Assembly: GCA_964392455.1 (NCBI GenBank)
Contig: CAYMPG010000015.1
Location: 1-38,693 of the forward strand
From: SFEL01 sp964392455
Lineage (GTDB): Bacteria; Bacillota; Clostridia; Christensenellales; CAG-138
DNA: 38,693 nucleotides
Direction of reading: 5' to 3'
Positions 31,036-38,693 of the stretch are shown piece after piece. Position 1 is the stretch's first letter, and each line of letters opens with the position of its first letter. The position numbers and the translations under genes were made by a program. Under the pieces are notes generated by a model. That model made no database searches, had not been told where the DNA came from, and saw only the letters and a list, made by a program, of their open reading frames with translations.

Positions 31036-32135
31036 TACTTTATCTCCTCCTTGCTGCCGCGGAATTTGACCTTGTAGTTGATGAAAAACTCGCTGCCCAG
31101 TATGAAGAAGAGGATTATGCCGGTTATCATGCTGGATACGTGGTTATTCAGATTGTAGCGTGAGGCTATCTCTATGGCGCCCTTTTCAAAGAACACCAGC
31201 AGAGCCGCTATGAGTATCATTACGAAGGAATTGAACTTGGCCAGCCAGCATACGATTATGGCGGTAAAGCCACGGCCGCCTGCTGTACTGGTGGAAATGG
31301 TATGGCTTGCGCCGGCAACGGCTATAAAGCCTGCCACGCCGCAGAGTGCGCCGGACAGGGCCATCGTGCGGACGATTACCTTCTTAACGTTGATTGCAGC
31401 ATAGCGGGCGGTATTCTCGCTCTCGCCTACTACGGCTATCTCGTAGCCCTGCTTGGAGTAATTAAGGTACAGATACATACCCACCACCAGCAGCAGCACT
31501 ATTATAACATTAAGGGTATAGGCCTGGCCGAATATCTCAGGGAACCAGCCCGCCTGATTGCGGGAATTGATGATGCCTACGGTATTTGAGCCATAGGGGT
31601 TTTCCCACTTGGCCACGAAGAATGAAGTTATCTGTATGGCGATGTAGTTCATCATCAGGGTGAACAGGGTTTCGTTGGTATTCCACTTTGCCTTAAACAG
31701 GCCCGGAATAACGCCCCATATTGCGCCTGCCAGCATACTGCCCACCAGCATCAGCAGAAGCATGGGCACCAGCGGCAGCTTGTTGCCGATGTAAATCATG
31801 CAGGCTGCGGAAACTATGCCGCCCACCAGTATCTGACCCTCTGCGCCAATGTTCCAGAACTTCATCTTGAAGGCGGGAGCAAGGCCTATGGCTATGCACA
31901 GCAGCATCATGGTATCACGGATGGTTACCCACATACGCTTTGAGGTGCTGAAAGCACCTTCAAACATGGCGCCGTATACATGGAGAGGATTCAGCTTAAC
32001 TATGGCGAAGATTATAAACGCACATACTATCAGGGACAGCGCCACTGCAATCAGCCTTATTCCCCATGCTTTAGTGCGGGCCATTTCGCCCCGCTTGGAT
32101 ATGCGGAGGAGGGGTTCTTTGCTTTCTCTTTTCAT
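31035..32135 (-). CDS. BMP-type nucleoside ABC transporter permease, NupB-like (system 2)
   Basis: The 366-residue permease has a basic cytoplasmic N-terminus (about 1-24) and the family motif FKMKFWNIGAEGQILVGG around residue 88. A VVGESENTARYAAINV segment marks the coupling region. It starts two bases after the ATPase stop, with GGAGG just upstream, and partners the NupC-like permease. Confidence 0.92.
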   Translation of the reverse strand: MKRESKEPLLRISKRGEMARTKAWGIRLIAVALSLIVCAFIIFAIVKLNPLHVYGAMFEGAFSTSKRMWVTIRDTMMLLCIAIGLAPAFKMKFWNIGAEGQILVGGIVSAACMIYIGNKLPLVPMLLLMLVGSMLAGAIWGVIPGLFKAKWNTNETLFTLMMNYIAIQITSFFVAKWENPYGSNTVGIINSRNQAGWFPEIFGQAYTLNVIIVLLLVVGMYLYLNYSKQGYEIAVVGESENTARYAAINVKKVIVRTMALSGALCGVAGFIAVAGASHTISTSTAGGRGFTAIIVCWLAKFNSFVMILIAALLVFFEKGAIEIASRYNLNNHVSSMITGIILFFILGSEFFINYKVKFRGSKEEIK

Positions 32136-32137
32136 GC

Positions 32138-33679
32138 TTATTCCTCCTGTCCCAGGTGGGTCATCAGCAGGCCCACTTCTTCTTTCTTGGCGGTGCGGCC
32201 GTCAACGATGCCGCTTACCTTACCGGCGCACAGCACCAGTATCCTGTCGCACAGCTCAAGCAGCACGTCCAGATCCTCACCAACGTACATTACGGCTACG
32301 CCCTGCTTTTTCTGTTCATTGAGCAGATGGTAGATGGTGTAAGAGGTATTGATATCCAGACCACGAACTGCGTAGGCAGTCATCAGCAGGGAGGGGTTTG
32401 CCGCTATTTCACGGCCAACCAGCACCTTCTGTATATTGCCGCCGGACATACGGCGCACGGGGGCGCTCATGCCGGGGGTCATTACCTGCAGCTCCTCCAC
32501 TACCTTTTCCGCCATTCCCCTGGGGGACTTGCGGTCGGTAAACATGGAGCGGCCGTTGCCATAGGTACGCAGCATCATGTTATCAGGTATGCTCATGCTG
32601 CCCACAAGGCCCATGCCCAGGCGGTCCTCAGGCACGAATGCGCTGCGAACGCCCATCTTCTTAATATCCATGGAGTTGCGGCCGGAAAGCTCCACAGGCT
32701 CCGTGGCTTCCTTGGCGGTATACAGCATGCTGCTGCCCGGCTCCACCACCTGCAGGCCGGCGATGGCCTCAAGCAGCTCCTTCTGGCCGGAGCCTGATAT
32801 ACCGGCTATGCCCAGTATCTCGCCGCCGTATGCTGTGAAGGATACCTTATCCAGCTTCTTTACGCCATCTATATCCAGCACGGTAAGATCCTTCACCACG
32901 AGACATTCCCTTATGTTTTCAGGCTCCGGCCTGTCTATATTGAGAGATACCGCCCGGCCCACCATCATATCGGTGAGCTGCTGGGGGTTGGTTTCGGAGG
33001 TGGCAATATCGCCGATATACTGGCCCTTGCGAAGCACGGCCACCCGGTCGGATATTTCCATTACCTCATGGAGCTTATGGGTGATTATTACGATGGACTT
33101 ACCATCCGCCTTCATGTTACGCATTACCGCAAAGAGCCTGTCTGTCTCCTGGGGGGTAAGCACGGCGGTGGGTTCATCCAGTATAAGTATATCTGCGCCT
33201 CTGTACAGCACCTTGACTATTTCAAGGGTCTGCTTTTCAGATACCGACATATCGTATACCTTCTTGTAGGGCTCCACTACAAAGCCATAGCGGTCGCATA
33301 TTTCCTTTACGCGGGCCGCAACAGACTTAAGATCCACAAGACGGTTTTCATTCAAGCCAAGTATGATGTTTTCAGCGGCATTCAGCACGGGCACCAGCTT
33401 AAAGTGCTGATGTATCATGCCGATATGAAGGTTGAAAGCATCTCTGGGGGAAGCTATGCTGACTTCCTTTCCGTCAACAAATATCTGACCGCTGTCGGGC
33501 AGATATATGCCGGAAAGCATATTCATGAGGGTGGTCTTACCACTGCCGTTTTCCCCCAACAGAGAGAGTATTTCTCCCTTGTGGATATCAAGGCAGACCC
33601 TGTCATTGGCCACAAGAGAGCCAAAGGTCTTGGTAATATTCACCATTTGGACTGCTTTATTCGTTTCCAACTGGTACAT
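32138..33679 (-). CDS. BMP-type nucleoside ABC transporter ATPase, NupA-like (system 2)
   Basis: A 513-residue tandem ABC ATPase. Domain 1: Walker A GENGSGKTT (near residue 43), signature-region MSVSEKQTLEIVK, Walker B ILILDEPTAVLTPQE. Domain 2: degenerate P-loop GISGSGQKEL and an altered Walker B region (LLMTAYAVRGLD instead of the usual xxQPTRGLD), so only one active site is expected. The start is unsettled: ATG 33679 directly abuts GGAAAGG, while a TTG three codons later (33670) has better spacing. Separated from the lipoprotein gene by a hairpin and about 165 bases. Confidence 0.92.
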   Translation of the reverse strand: MYQLETNKAVQMVNITKTFGSLVANDRVCLDIHKGEILSLLGENGSGKTTLMNMLSGIYLPDSGQIFVDGKEVSIASPRDAFNLHIGMIHQHFKLVPVLNAAENIILGLNENRLVDLKSVAARVKEICDRYGFVVEPYKKVYDMSVSEKQTLEIVKVLYRGADILILDEPTAVLTPQETDRLFAVMRNMKADGKSIVIITHKLHEVMEISDRVAVLRKGQYIGDIATSETNPQQLTDMMVGRAVSLNIDRPEPENIRECLVVKDLTVLDIDGVKKLDKVSFTAYGGEILGIAGISGSGQKELLEAIAGLQVVEPGSSMLYTAKEATEPVELSGRNSMDIKKMGVRSAFVPEDRLGMGLVGSMSIPDNMMLRTYGNGRSMFTDRKSPRGMAEKVVEELQVMTPGMSAPVRRMSGGNIQKVLVGREIAANPSLLMTAYAVRGLDINTSYTIYHLLNEQKKQGVAVMYVGEDLDVLLELCDRILVLCAGKVSGIVDGRTAKKEEVGLLMTHLGQEE

Positions 33680-33800
33680 CCTTTCCGCTTTTCCCTGGGA
33701 TGAGAAAAGCCCGTAATTAAAAAATGAAAGAATAAGGGGGATGCAATCGAAAGACTAATGGGTTGATTTGAGTTAATTTTTGTCAGTGTTAATCGATAAG

Positions 33801-33827
33801 GGGGAGAAGCGGTTCCCCGCTCCTCCC
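33801..33827 (-). terminator. Intercistronic hairpin after the system 2 lipoprotein gene
   Basis: On the minus strand GGGAGGAGCGG pairs imperfectly with CCGCTTCTCCC around GGAA, followed by CCTTAT. As in system 1, it lies between binding-protein and ATPase genes and may cause partial termination. The rest of 33680-33844 shows nothing else I could identify. Confidence 0.6.
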
Positions 33828-33844
33828 TCTTTTTAAGCAAGGAT

Positions 33845-35095
33845 TTAGTTGAGCTCGGTGATGCCGTCGATACGCAGAGCGAAGTAAGGAGCGCTGCGAT
33901 GTACGGACTCCTGGAATACGCCGTCAACGATAGCTTCAGCAGTATCGTTTACCCAGTCGCCATCGGTGTCCAGAGCGAAGGCAGAGGTGACGGTCTCGCC
34001 GCCTACGGTGAAGTTGGCGGTGTCAAATACGTTGATGGAGCCATCCTTCAGGCCTGCCCAGGCAGCGTCTACAGCTTCCTGAGTGCCAGCAGCGCAGCTC
34101 TCGCCCAGGGTGGAGATCATAACTGCATCGTCAGCAGCGCCGGCAGCGTAGTCAACGGGGATAGTGCCATCGGTCATGAACTGGCTGATAACTGCGGTGT
34201 ACAGTACAGGCCAGTTGTTCTGAGCAGAGGTCAGAGCAGCGGTGGGAGCAACAGACAGCATGTCGATGTTGTAGCCAACGCTGTAGCATACCTTGCCGCT
34301 GTCAAGCTGAGCCTGAATGGCAGAGGGAGCACCGGTGGAGTCAGCATGCTGACCGATGATTACGCAGCCACGGCCTACGAGAGCATTTGCAGCCTCAGCC
34401 TCGGCGGTGGGATCATACCAGGAGTTGGTGTACTGAACATCCATGTGTACATCGGGTACGATGGACTTGATGCCGAGGAAGAATCCGGTGTAGCCGGAAA
34501 CAACCTCTGCATAGGGGTAAGCGCCAACGTAGCCTACATAGGGATCAGTTACGGTGCCTGCATCCAGGAGCTCCTTGAGCTTCATACCGGCAACAACACC
34601 GGATACGTAGCGGCTCTGGAAGGTGTAGGGGAACATATTGCCGATGTTGTCAATGCCCTCGAAAGCGGCGGTGTCACCGGTGGCGGCAACGAACTTTACA
34701 TCGGGATACTCACGGGCAGCCTGTACCATGAAGGACTGATGGCCGTAAGAGTCGGAGATAACCAGGTTGCAGCCCTGCTCTACCAGGTCAACAGCGGTAT
34801 CATAGCAGGTCTCGTCTTCGGGGATGTTGTACTTGAAGATGATCTGATCATCGGTGAGGCCCAGGGCTTCCTTGGCGCCTTCAACGCCCTCGATATGAGC
34901 CATATCATAGCCGGAGTTCTCATCGTGTACCAGGATAACGCCAATCTTTACAGCGGGCGCCTCAGCAGCTTCCTCAGCGGGGGCTTCCTCTACGGGAGCT
35001 TCCTCAACGGGGGCTTCCTCAGCAGCGGGAGCAGCACAGGCTACTACGCTGAGAGCAAGAACCAGAGTCAGAATAACAGCTACAAGTTTCTTCAT
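33845..35095 (-). CDS. BMP-family nucleoside-binding lipoprotein (system 2)
   Basis: 416 residues: signal MKKLVAVILTLVLALSVVAC, lipidation at Cys20, an acidic repeat linker (EEAPVEEAPVEEAPAEE, about 26-42), then a PnrA/BMP-like binding domain (VKIGVILVHDENSGYDMAHI, then VISDSYGH, FVAATGD, RYVSGVVAGM and VGYVGAYPYAEVVSGYTGF). Longer than the system 1 lipoprotein and only distantly similar, which suggests a different ligand. AAGGAGG lies nine bases before the ATG. First gene of a BMP-ATPase-permease-permease operon. Confidence 0.92.
   Translation of the reverse strand: MKKLVAVILTLVLALSVVACAAPAAEEAPVEEAPVEEAPAEEAAEAPAVKIGVILVHDENSGYDMAHIEGVEGAKEALGLTDDQIIFKYNIPEDETCYDTAVDLVEQGCNLVISDSYGHQSFMVQAAREYPDVKFVAATGDTAAFEGIDNIGNMFPYTFQSRYVSGVVAGMKLKELLDAGTVTDPYVGYVGAYPYAEVVSGYTGFFLGIKSIVPDVHMDVQYTNSWYDPTAEAEAANALVGRGCVIIGQHADSTGAPSAIQAQLDSGKVCYSVGYNIDMLSVAPTAALTSAQNNWPVLYTAVISQFMTDGTIPVDYAAGAADDAVMISTLGESCAAGTQEAVDAAWAGLKDGSINVFDTANFTVGGETVTSAFALDTDGDWVNDTAEAIVDGVFQESVHRSAPYFALRIDGITELN
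34970..35030. repeat. 15-bp repeats encoding the BMP lipoprotein linker
   Basis: Three to four imperfect 15-base units encode Glu-Glu-Ala-Pro-Val steps after the lipid anchor. They are near-identical in design to the array in the amino acid binding protein 6.7 kb away. Confidence 0.7.
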
Positions 35096-35135
35096 GTGGT
35101 TTAATCCTCCTTACAAGTTTGTTGCTTATATTTTA

Positions 35136-35149
35136 GCCGATTTTTCGGC
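35136..35149. other. Short inverted repeat in the system 2 promoter region
   Basis: GCCGA-TTTT-TCGGC lies about 45 bases upstream of the lipoprotein ATG and next to a TAAAAT -10-like box on the minus strand; TTGACA is present further up at 35226..35221. It could be an operator or an early RNA hairpin. The promoter itself could not be fixed. Confidence 0.4.
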
Positions 35150-35259
35150 GGGCAACCAAAGCGTACACCAATGTATCACGACACACATCGCATACATATT
35201 TTCTTACATTATCCGTTGGTTGTCAATATACATATCTTCACACGCTTTTTGTAGTATTA

Positions 35260-36492
35260 TTACAGTATCCCGCTTTTCTCCAGGGCATCCAGGCTGGGCT
35301 CGCACATGGTGGGCTTGCCTGCTGCCTTAAGGGCATTTTTCACGTCCTTGAGGCCGCTGCCGGTGCTGATCACGGTCACAGTCTCATGGGCCTTGATAAT
35401 GCCATCCGCCACAGCCTGGCGAACGCCTGCGGTGGCAGTAACACCTGCGGGCTCTCCGAATACGCCCTCGGTACGGCCCAGCACCCGCATGGTATCCAGT
35501 ATCTGCTCATCGCTTACGGCTATCCATGCGCCATTCGAAGCCTCAACTGCCCTCAGTGCCTTTCTGGGATTGCGGGGCACGCCTACGGCTATGGAGTCGG
35601 CCAGGGTATTTTCCTCGGCGGGAACAAGGTCACGGCCCTCACGGGCAGCATCCACAAAGGGGCAGCAGCCGGTGGACTGTACGCCAAGGATCTTTGGGAT
35701 ACGGTCTATCATGCCAAGCTGGTAAAGGTCATTAAAGCCATTGTATACGCCGCCGATGGTGCAGCCATCGCCTACGGAGCAGGCCACCCAGTCTGTCACC
35801 TGCCAGTTGAGCTGCTCTGCAATCTCCAGCGCCACGGTCTTTTTGCCCTCGGTAAGTATGGGGTTGATGCCCGCATTGCGGTTATACCAGCCGTACTTTT
35901 CTATTGCTGCACGGGAAAGGTCAAAGGTGGCCTTATAATCACCAAGGACGGATATGACCTTTGCGCCGAATACCAGCAGCTGAGCAAGCTTGCCCTCGGG
36001 GGCACGGCTGGGCACGAAGATAACAGTCTTAAGGCCCATGCGTGCGGCGTTGCCGGCGCAGGAGGAGGCGGCGTTGCCGGTGGAGGAGCAGGATATGGTA
36101 TCATACCCCAGCTCTACTGCCTTGGCTACAGCCACTCCGCTTGCCCTGTCCTTAAGGGAGGCGGTGGGGTTTATGCCGTCATCCTTTATATAGAGGCACT
36201 TCAGGCCCAGCTCATCACCAAGCCTGTTTGATTTGTACAGGGGAGTCCAGCCTACACGGAGGAAGGGAGTAAAGTCCCTGTCCTTAAGGGGCATAAGGGC
36301 CTTGTAGCGCCACATGCTGTTATCCCGGCAGTTTGCCAGCTTTTCACGGGAAAGGGTGTTTTTCTTGATGTAGTCATAATCAAAAACTATATCAAGTATG
36401 CCCTTCTCGCCACAGCAGGGGCAGGTCATAAGCTCGGTATAGGGAAACTCTTTTCCGCAGATGGTGCAGCGATAGCCTAAAATGTGCTTCAT
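35260..36492 (-). CDS. Threonine synthase-like PLP enzyme with zinc ribbon
   Basis: The 410-residue fold-type II PLP enzyme has an N-terminal zinc ribbon (Cys9-x-x-Cys12, Cys24-x-x-Cys27), PLP-lysine motif NPTASLKDRAS (Lys114), a phosphate loop in SSTGNAASS, and a C-terminal STGSGLKD. This is the archaeal/plant-type threonine synthase layout, unlike the 495-residue thrC at 16.8 kb. It may be a second threonine synthase, or a relative acting on another O-phospho or beta-substituted amino acid. AAGGAG lies ten bases before ATG 36492. Divergent from the E2-like gene across an AT-rich 154-base region. Confidence 0.88.
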   Translation of the reverse strand: MKHILGYRCTICGKEFPYTELMTCPCCGEKGILDIVFDYDYIKKNTLSREKLANCRDNSMWRYKALMPLKDRDFTPFLRVGWTPLYKSNRLGDELGLKCLYIKDDGINPTASLKDRASGVAVAKAVELGYDTISCSSTGNAASSCAGNAARMGLKTVIFVPSRAPEGKLAQLLVFGAKVISVLGDYKATFDLSRAAIEKYGWYNRNAGINPILTEGKKTVALEIAEQLNWQVTDWVACSVGDGCTIGGVYNGFNDLYQLGMIDRIPKILGVQSTGCCPFVDAAREGRDLVPAEENTLADSIAVGVPRNPRKALRAVEASNGAWIAVSDEQILDTMRVLGRTEGVFGEPAGVTATAGVRQAVADGIIKAHETVTVISTGSGLKDVKNALKAAGKPTMCEPSLDALEKSGIL

Positions 36493-36566
36493 TTATCAAT
36501 TGCTCCTTGATTTATTGATAATATGTAAACTTATTATTATAAACTAGTTCAAATTTTCAAAGGTTA

Positions 36567-36595
36567 TTGAGTAAAATGGCCGTTTATGCTACAAT
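36567..36595 (+). promoter_or_regulatory. Promoter of the E2-like gene
   Basis: TTGAGT (36567-36572), 17-base spacer, TACAAT (36590-36595), about 50 bases before ATG 36647, which follows AGGAGG. Confidence 0.7.
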
Positions 36596-36646
36596 TTAAC
36601 CAAATTGTGAAGAAAATGTGTTTTTTCATAGAAAACAGGAGGTTAT

Positions 36647-37558
36647 ATGCAGGATACTTTTAAAAAGGGCCTTGGAGACCGCGCTGACGGCTGGCGTGTA
36701 CGCAATGTGGATGCCATATTCAACGTGGTTCCGTTTATCATGCGTACCCGTCTGGATTCGCAGAATCTCTTCGAGGAAAACATCCCCATAGAAAACATTG
36801 AAAAATTCATCCGCAGCCATCGTGAGGATATGCCGGAGCTTACCTTCATGCACGTTATAATTGCGGCGCTGGTAAGGATGATAGCCATGAAGCCCTACCT
36901 TAATAGGTTTATCATCTGGAATAAGATATATGCCCGCAATTCCATCAGCATCTCCCTCATGATAAAGCGCAAGCACAGCAACGTGGAAACCAACGTGAAG
37001 CCCGAATTTGAGCCCACAGCCACCCTTACCGACGTTATGAACACCATGAATCAGCTGGTGAACCAAAATCTTGAGGATGATGCCAACAACAGCATGGATA
37101 AGCTGGCAGGCTTATTTGGCTACATACCCGCATTTTTATTGAGGTTTGTCATATGGCTGGTGCGCTGGATGGACAATTTCGGTATCCTTCCCCGCTTTAT
37201 TCAGCAGGCCAGCCCCTTCCATTGCAGCGCCTTCCTTACAAACGTAGGCTCTGTGGGCATAGGCCCCATTTATCATCATCTGTATGAATTCGGCACCTGC
37301 TCCATATTTACCGCAATGGGTACCAAGCATAAATTCCATACCGTAAGCGCCAGCGGCGTCCGTGAGGAAAAGCGTTTTATAGGGCTGAAATTCGTAACCG
37401 ATGAGCGTATATGCGATGGAGAGTATTACGCAAACGCAATGAAGGTGCTAAGGCGTCTGCTCAATGATCCTGAGCTGCTGATGTCCCCTCCGGAGAACCT
37501 TCCCATAGATGACGGAGTTCCGGCAAGGAAGCTGAAGGTAAAGAAAACTGATAAGTAA
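36647..37558 (+). CDS. 2-oxoacid dehydrogenase E2 / CAT-fold acyltransferase-like protein
   Basis: 303 residues resembling the catalytic domain of lipoyl acyltransferases: N-terminal DAIFNVVPFIMRTRLDSQN, LTFMHVIIAALVRM, and a C-terminal TDERICDGEYYANAM that aligns with the active-site motif DHRxxDG. The active-site His is replaced by Glu253, while Asp257-Gly258 are kept. There is no lipoyl or E3-binding domain and no E1/E3 gene nearby. A hydrophobic, amphipathic insert (about 153-180, GLFGYIPAFLLRFVIWLVRW) may bind membranes. It may be a non-classical acyltransferase or a binding protein. AGGAGG supports ATG 36647. Confidence 0.8.
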   Translation: MQDTFKKGLGDRADGWRVRNVDAIFNVVPFIMRTRLDSQNLFEENIPIENIEKFIRSHREDMPELTFMHVIIAALVRMIAMKPYLNRFIIWNKIYARNSISISLMIKRKHSNVETNVKPEFEPTATLTDVMNTMNQLVNQNLEDDANNSMDKLAGLFGYIPAFLLRFVIWLVRWMDNFGILPRFIQQASPFHCSAFLTNVGSVGIGPIYHHLYEFGTCSIFTAMGTKHKFHTVSASGVREEKRFIGLKFVTDERICDGEYYANAMKVLRRLLNDPELLMSPPENLPIDDGVPARKLKVKKTDK

Positions 37559-37575
37559 CTGATTTGCTTTAATTG

Positions 37576-37608
37576 ACCGGCGGGCGAAGAACCCGCCGGT
37601 ATTGTTTT
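37576..37608 (+). terminator. Terminator of the E2-like gene
   Basis: ACCGGCGGG (37576-37584) pairs with CCCGCCGGT (37592-37600), followed by ATTGTTTTTC. Confidence 0.88.
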
Positions 37609-37615
37609 TCTCTTT

Positions 37616-37648
37616 TTCAGGGATGGCCGCCTGGCAGCCATCCCTGAA
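37616..37648. terminator. Second hairpin between convergent genes
   Basis: TTCAGGGATGGC (37616-37627) pairs with GCCATCCCTGAA (37637-37648). It lies just after the stop of the minus-strand PLP gene; no T-tract follows on that strand. Confidence 0.6.
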
Positions 37649-37660
37649 GCATTGCTGTGA

Positions 37661-38693
37661 TTACAGGCTTTCCAGCACGCCGGTGGCAGCGTTGAACTCA
37701 TTGATGAGCTTATCCAGCTCGTCAGCCTGAGCGTGCATATCGGTCCAGTAATGCTCATCGTACCACTGCTGATTGATTTCCTCGTAGGTCTTGCCCTGCT
37801 GCTCAACCCAGGTGTAGTACTTGAGGTTATGAACACGCTTGCGGTCCTCATAGGAGAGCTCCTGCATATTGTCGGTGCGGATGCCCTTAAGATGCTGAGC
37901 ATAATCCTCGGCGGCGGCAAATGCATCGTATGCGCCCTTCTGCTCATTCAGCTCGTCGATACGGCTGGTGTACATGATGGCGGAGTCGGTAGCAACGGTG
38001 GCTACAACGTCATCAGAGGTCAGCTCGTAGTACTTGGCGAACTTGATGCAGCACAGCACGTTCGCAATGCCGGAGATGCCCAGGAAGCTGAGCTTTTCAA
38101 CGGTCTCAGCGGGGATGCCCTGCTTTTCGATCAGGTACTTTCTGCCTTCCTCGCTGTTGAACAGGCGGAGCAGGTTCTGGGAATCGTCATCATCAATGGC
38201 GATTACCATATCGGTATTCTTTACGTTGTGAATCCAGGGCACGTGCTTGTCGCCGATACCCTCGATGCGGTGTCCGCCGAAGCCATTGTTCAGCAGAGTG
38301 GGGCACTGGAGAGCCTCGCCCACTGCCAGCTTGGCATGGGGATATTTTTCCTTGAGCAGATCGCCTGCGCTCATGGTGCCTGCGGAGCCGGAGGTGAAGC
38401 AGGCGCCTGCAAAGCGGGAGGTATCAGTCTTGATAGATTCGTAAACTTCAGCGATAGCGTTGCCGGTCACATGGTAATGCCATACGCAGTTGCCCATTTC
38501 TTCGAACTGATTGAAGATGACAACGTCGTCACGGGTATTACGCAGCTCCCAGGTCTTGTCGAATATTTCCTTAACGTTGGACTCGCAGCCGGGGGTAGCG
38601 ATGACTTCGCCGGCAATATTGCTGAGCCAGTCAAAGCGCTCCTTGCTCATCTCGGCGGGCAGTATAGCTACGCTCTCGCAGGAGAGAAGCTTG
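37661..38693 (-). CDS. PLP-dependent enzyme (cysteine synthase-like fold), N-terminal part outside the window
   Basis: 344 codons to the window edge; the frame stays open upstream of the first ATG (38650) with family-like sequence (SVAILPAEMSKERFDWL), so the true start lies beyond the window. Recognisable parts include VIFNQFEEMGNCVWHYHVTGNA, the glycine-rich FTSGSAGTMSAGD and GISGIANVLCCIKFAKYY. This resembles clostridial PLP-dependent protein beta-subunit proteins of the tryptophan-synthase-beta superfamily, for which amino acid lyase or thiolase roles are known. The PLP lysine should be in the missing part. Exact reaction unknown. Confidence 0.8.
   Translation of the reverse strand, partial: KLLSCESVAILPAEMSKERFDWLSNIAGEVIATPGCESNVKEIFDKTWELRNTRDDVVIFNQFEEMGNCVWHYHVTGNAIAEVYESIKTDTSRFAGACFTSGSAGTMSAGDLLKEKYPHAKLAVGEALQCPTLLNNGFGGHRIEGIGDKHVPWIHNVKNTDMVIAIDDDDSQNLLRLFNSEEGRKYLIEKQGIPAETVEKLSFLGISGIANVLCCIKFAKYYELTSDDVVATVATDSAIMYTSRIDELNEQKGAYDAFAAAEDYAQHLKGIRTDNMQELSYEDRKRVHNLKYYTWVEQQGKTYEEINQQWYDEHYWTDMHAQADELDKLINEFNAATGVLESL

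Overview
This window reads as the chromosome of an anaerobic Gram-positive Clostridia-type bacterium. The signs are a T-box leader on valS, strong GGAGG ribosome binding sites, near-perfect sigma-A promoters, many lipoprotein solute-binding proteins with MKK signal peptides, a radical SAM enzyme, ferredoxin-type membrane proteins, FeoAB, and a probable in-frame UGA selenocysteine codon. No phage, transposon, CRISPR array or rRNA was seen. One tRNA (tRNA-Glu, anticodon CTC) is present. No selA/selB/selC/selD gene lies in the window. I cannot name the genus.

Layout. 1-2.3 kb: the first codons of a UgpC/MsmK-type sugar ABC ATPase (minus), a structured divergent leader, and a radical SAM protein (plus). 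1.4-3.3 kb (minus): a three-gene redox module, made of a lipoprotein TlpA/thioredoxin-like protein with UGA in place of the first catalytic cysteine (U-T-S-C), a 46-residue CD1871A-like CXXC membrane peptide, and a NapH-like polyferredoxin membrane protein. 3.4-9 kb (minus): mntP, valS with a valine T-box, a DUF4870/Tic20-like membrane protein and an RsmF-type RNA m5C methyltransferase; then a plus-strand EamA transporter. 10-16.4 kb (minus): ADP-ribosylglycohydrolase plus a complete BMP-type nucleoside ABC importer. 16.8-20 kb (plus): thrC, an ApgM-like proposed homoserine kinase and an ACT-domain protein. 20-22.4 kb (plus): feoA-feoB. 22.3-24 kb (minus): nitroreductase, isochorismatase/nicotinamidase-like hydrolase, LysE exporter. 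24.2 kb: tRNA-Glu with its own promoter and terminator. 24.4-28.4 kb (minus): polar amino acid ABC importer with an AbgB-like amidohydrolase as last gene. 28.7-29.9 kb: two membrane proteins. 30-35.1 kb (minus): a second complete BMP-type importer. 35.3-38.7 kb: a second, zinc-ribbon type threonine synthase, an E2-acyltransferase-like protein lacking the catalytic His, and a PLP-dependent enzyme cut by the window end.

How it fits together. The region is dominated by import and salvage: two nucleoside-type importers, one linked to an ADP-ribosyl hydrolase, and an amino acid/peptide importer linked to a peptidase. It also holds metal homeostasis genes (MntP efflux, FeoAB uptake) and threonine synthesis. 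The most notable element is the selenocysteine thioredoxin-like lipoprotein, which conventional gene calling would split into two ORFs. Its small CXXC partner and Fe-S membrane protein suggest an extracytoplasmic reducing system. A helically spaced array of TTTATGC boxes just upstream of the amino acid importer promoter is the best candidate for an uncharacterised operator.
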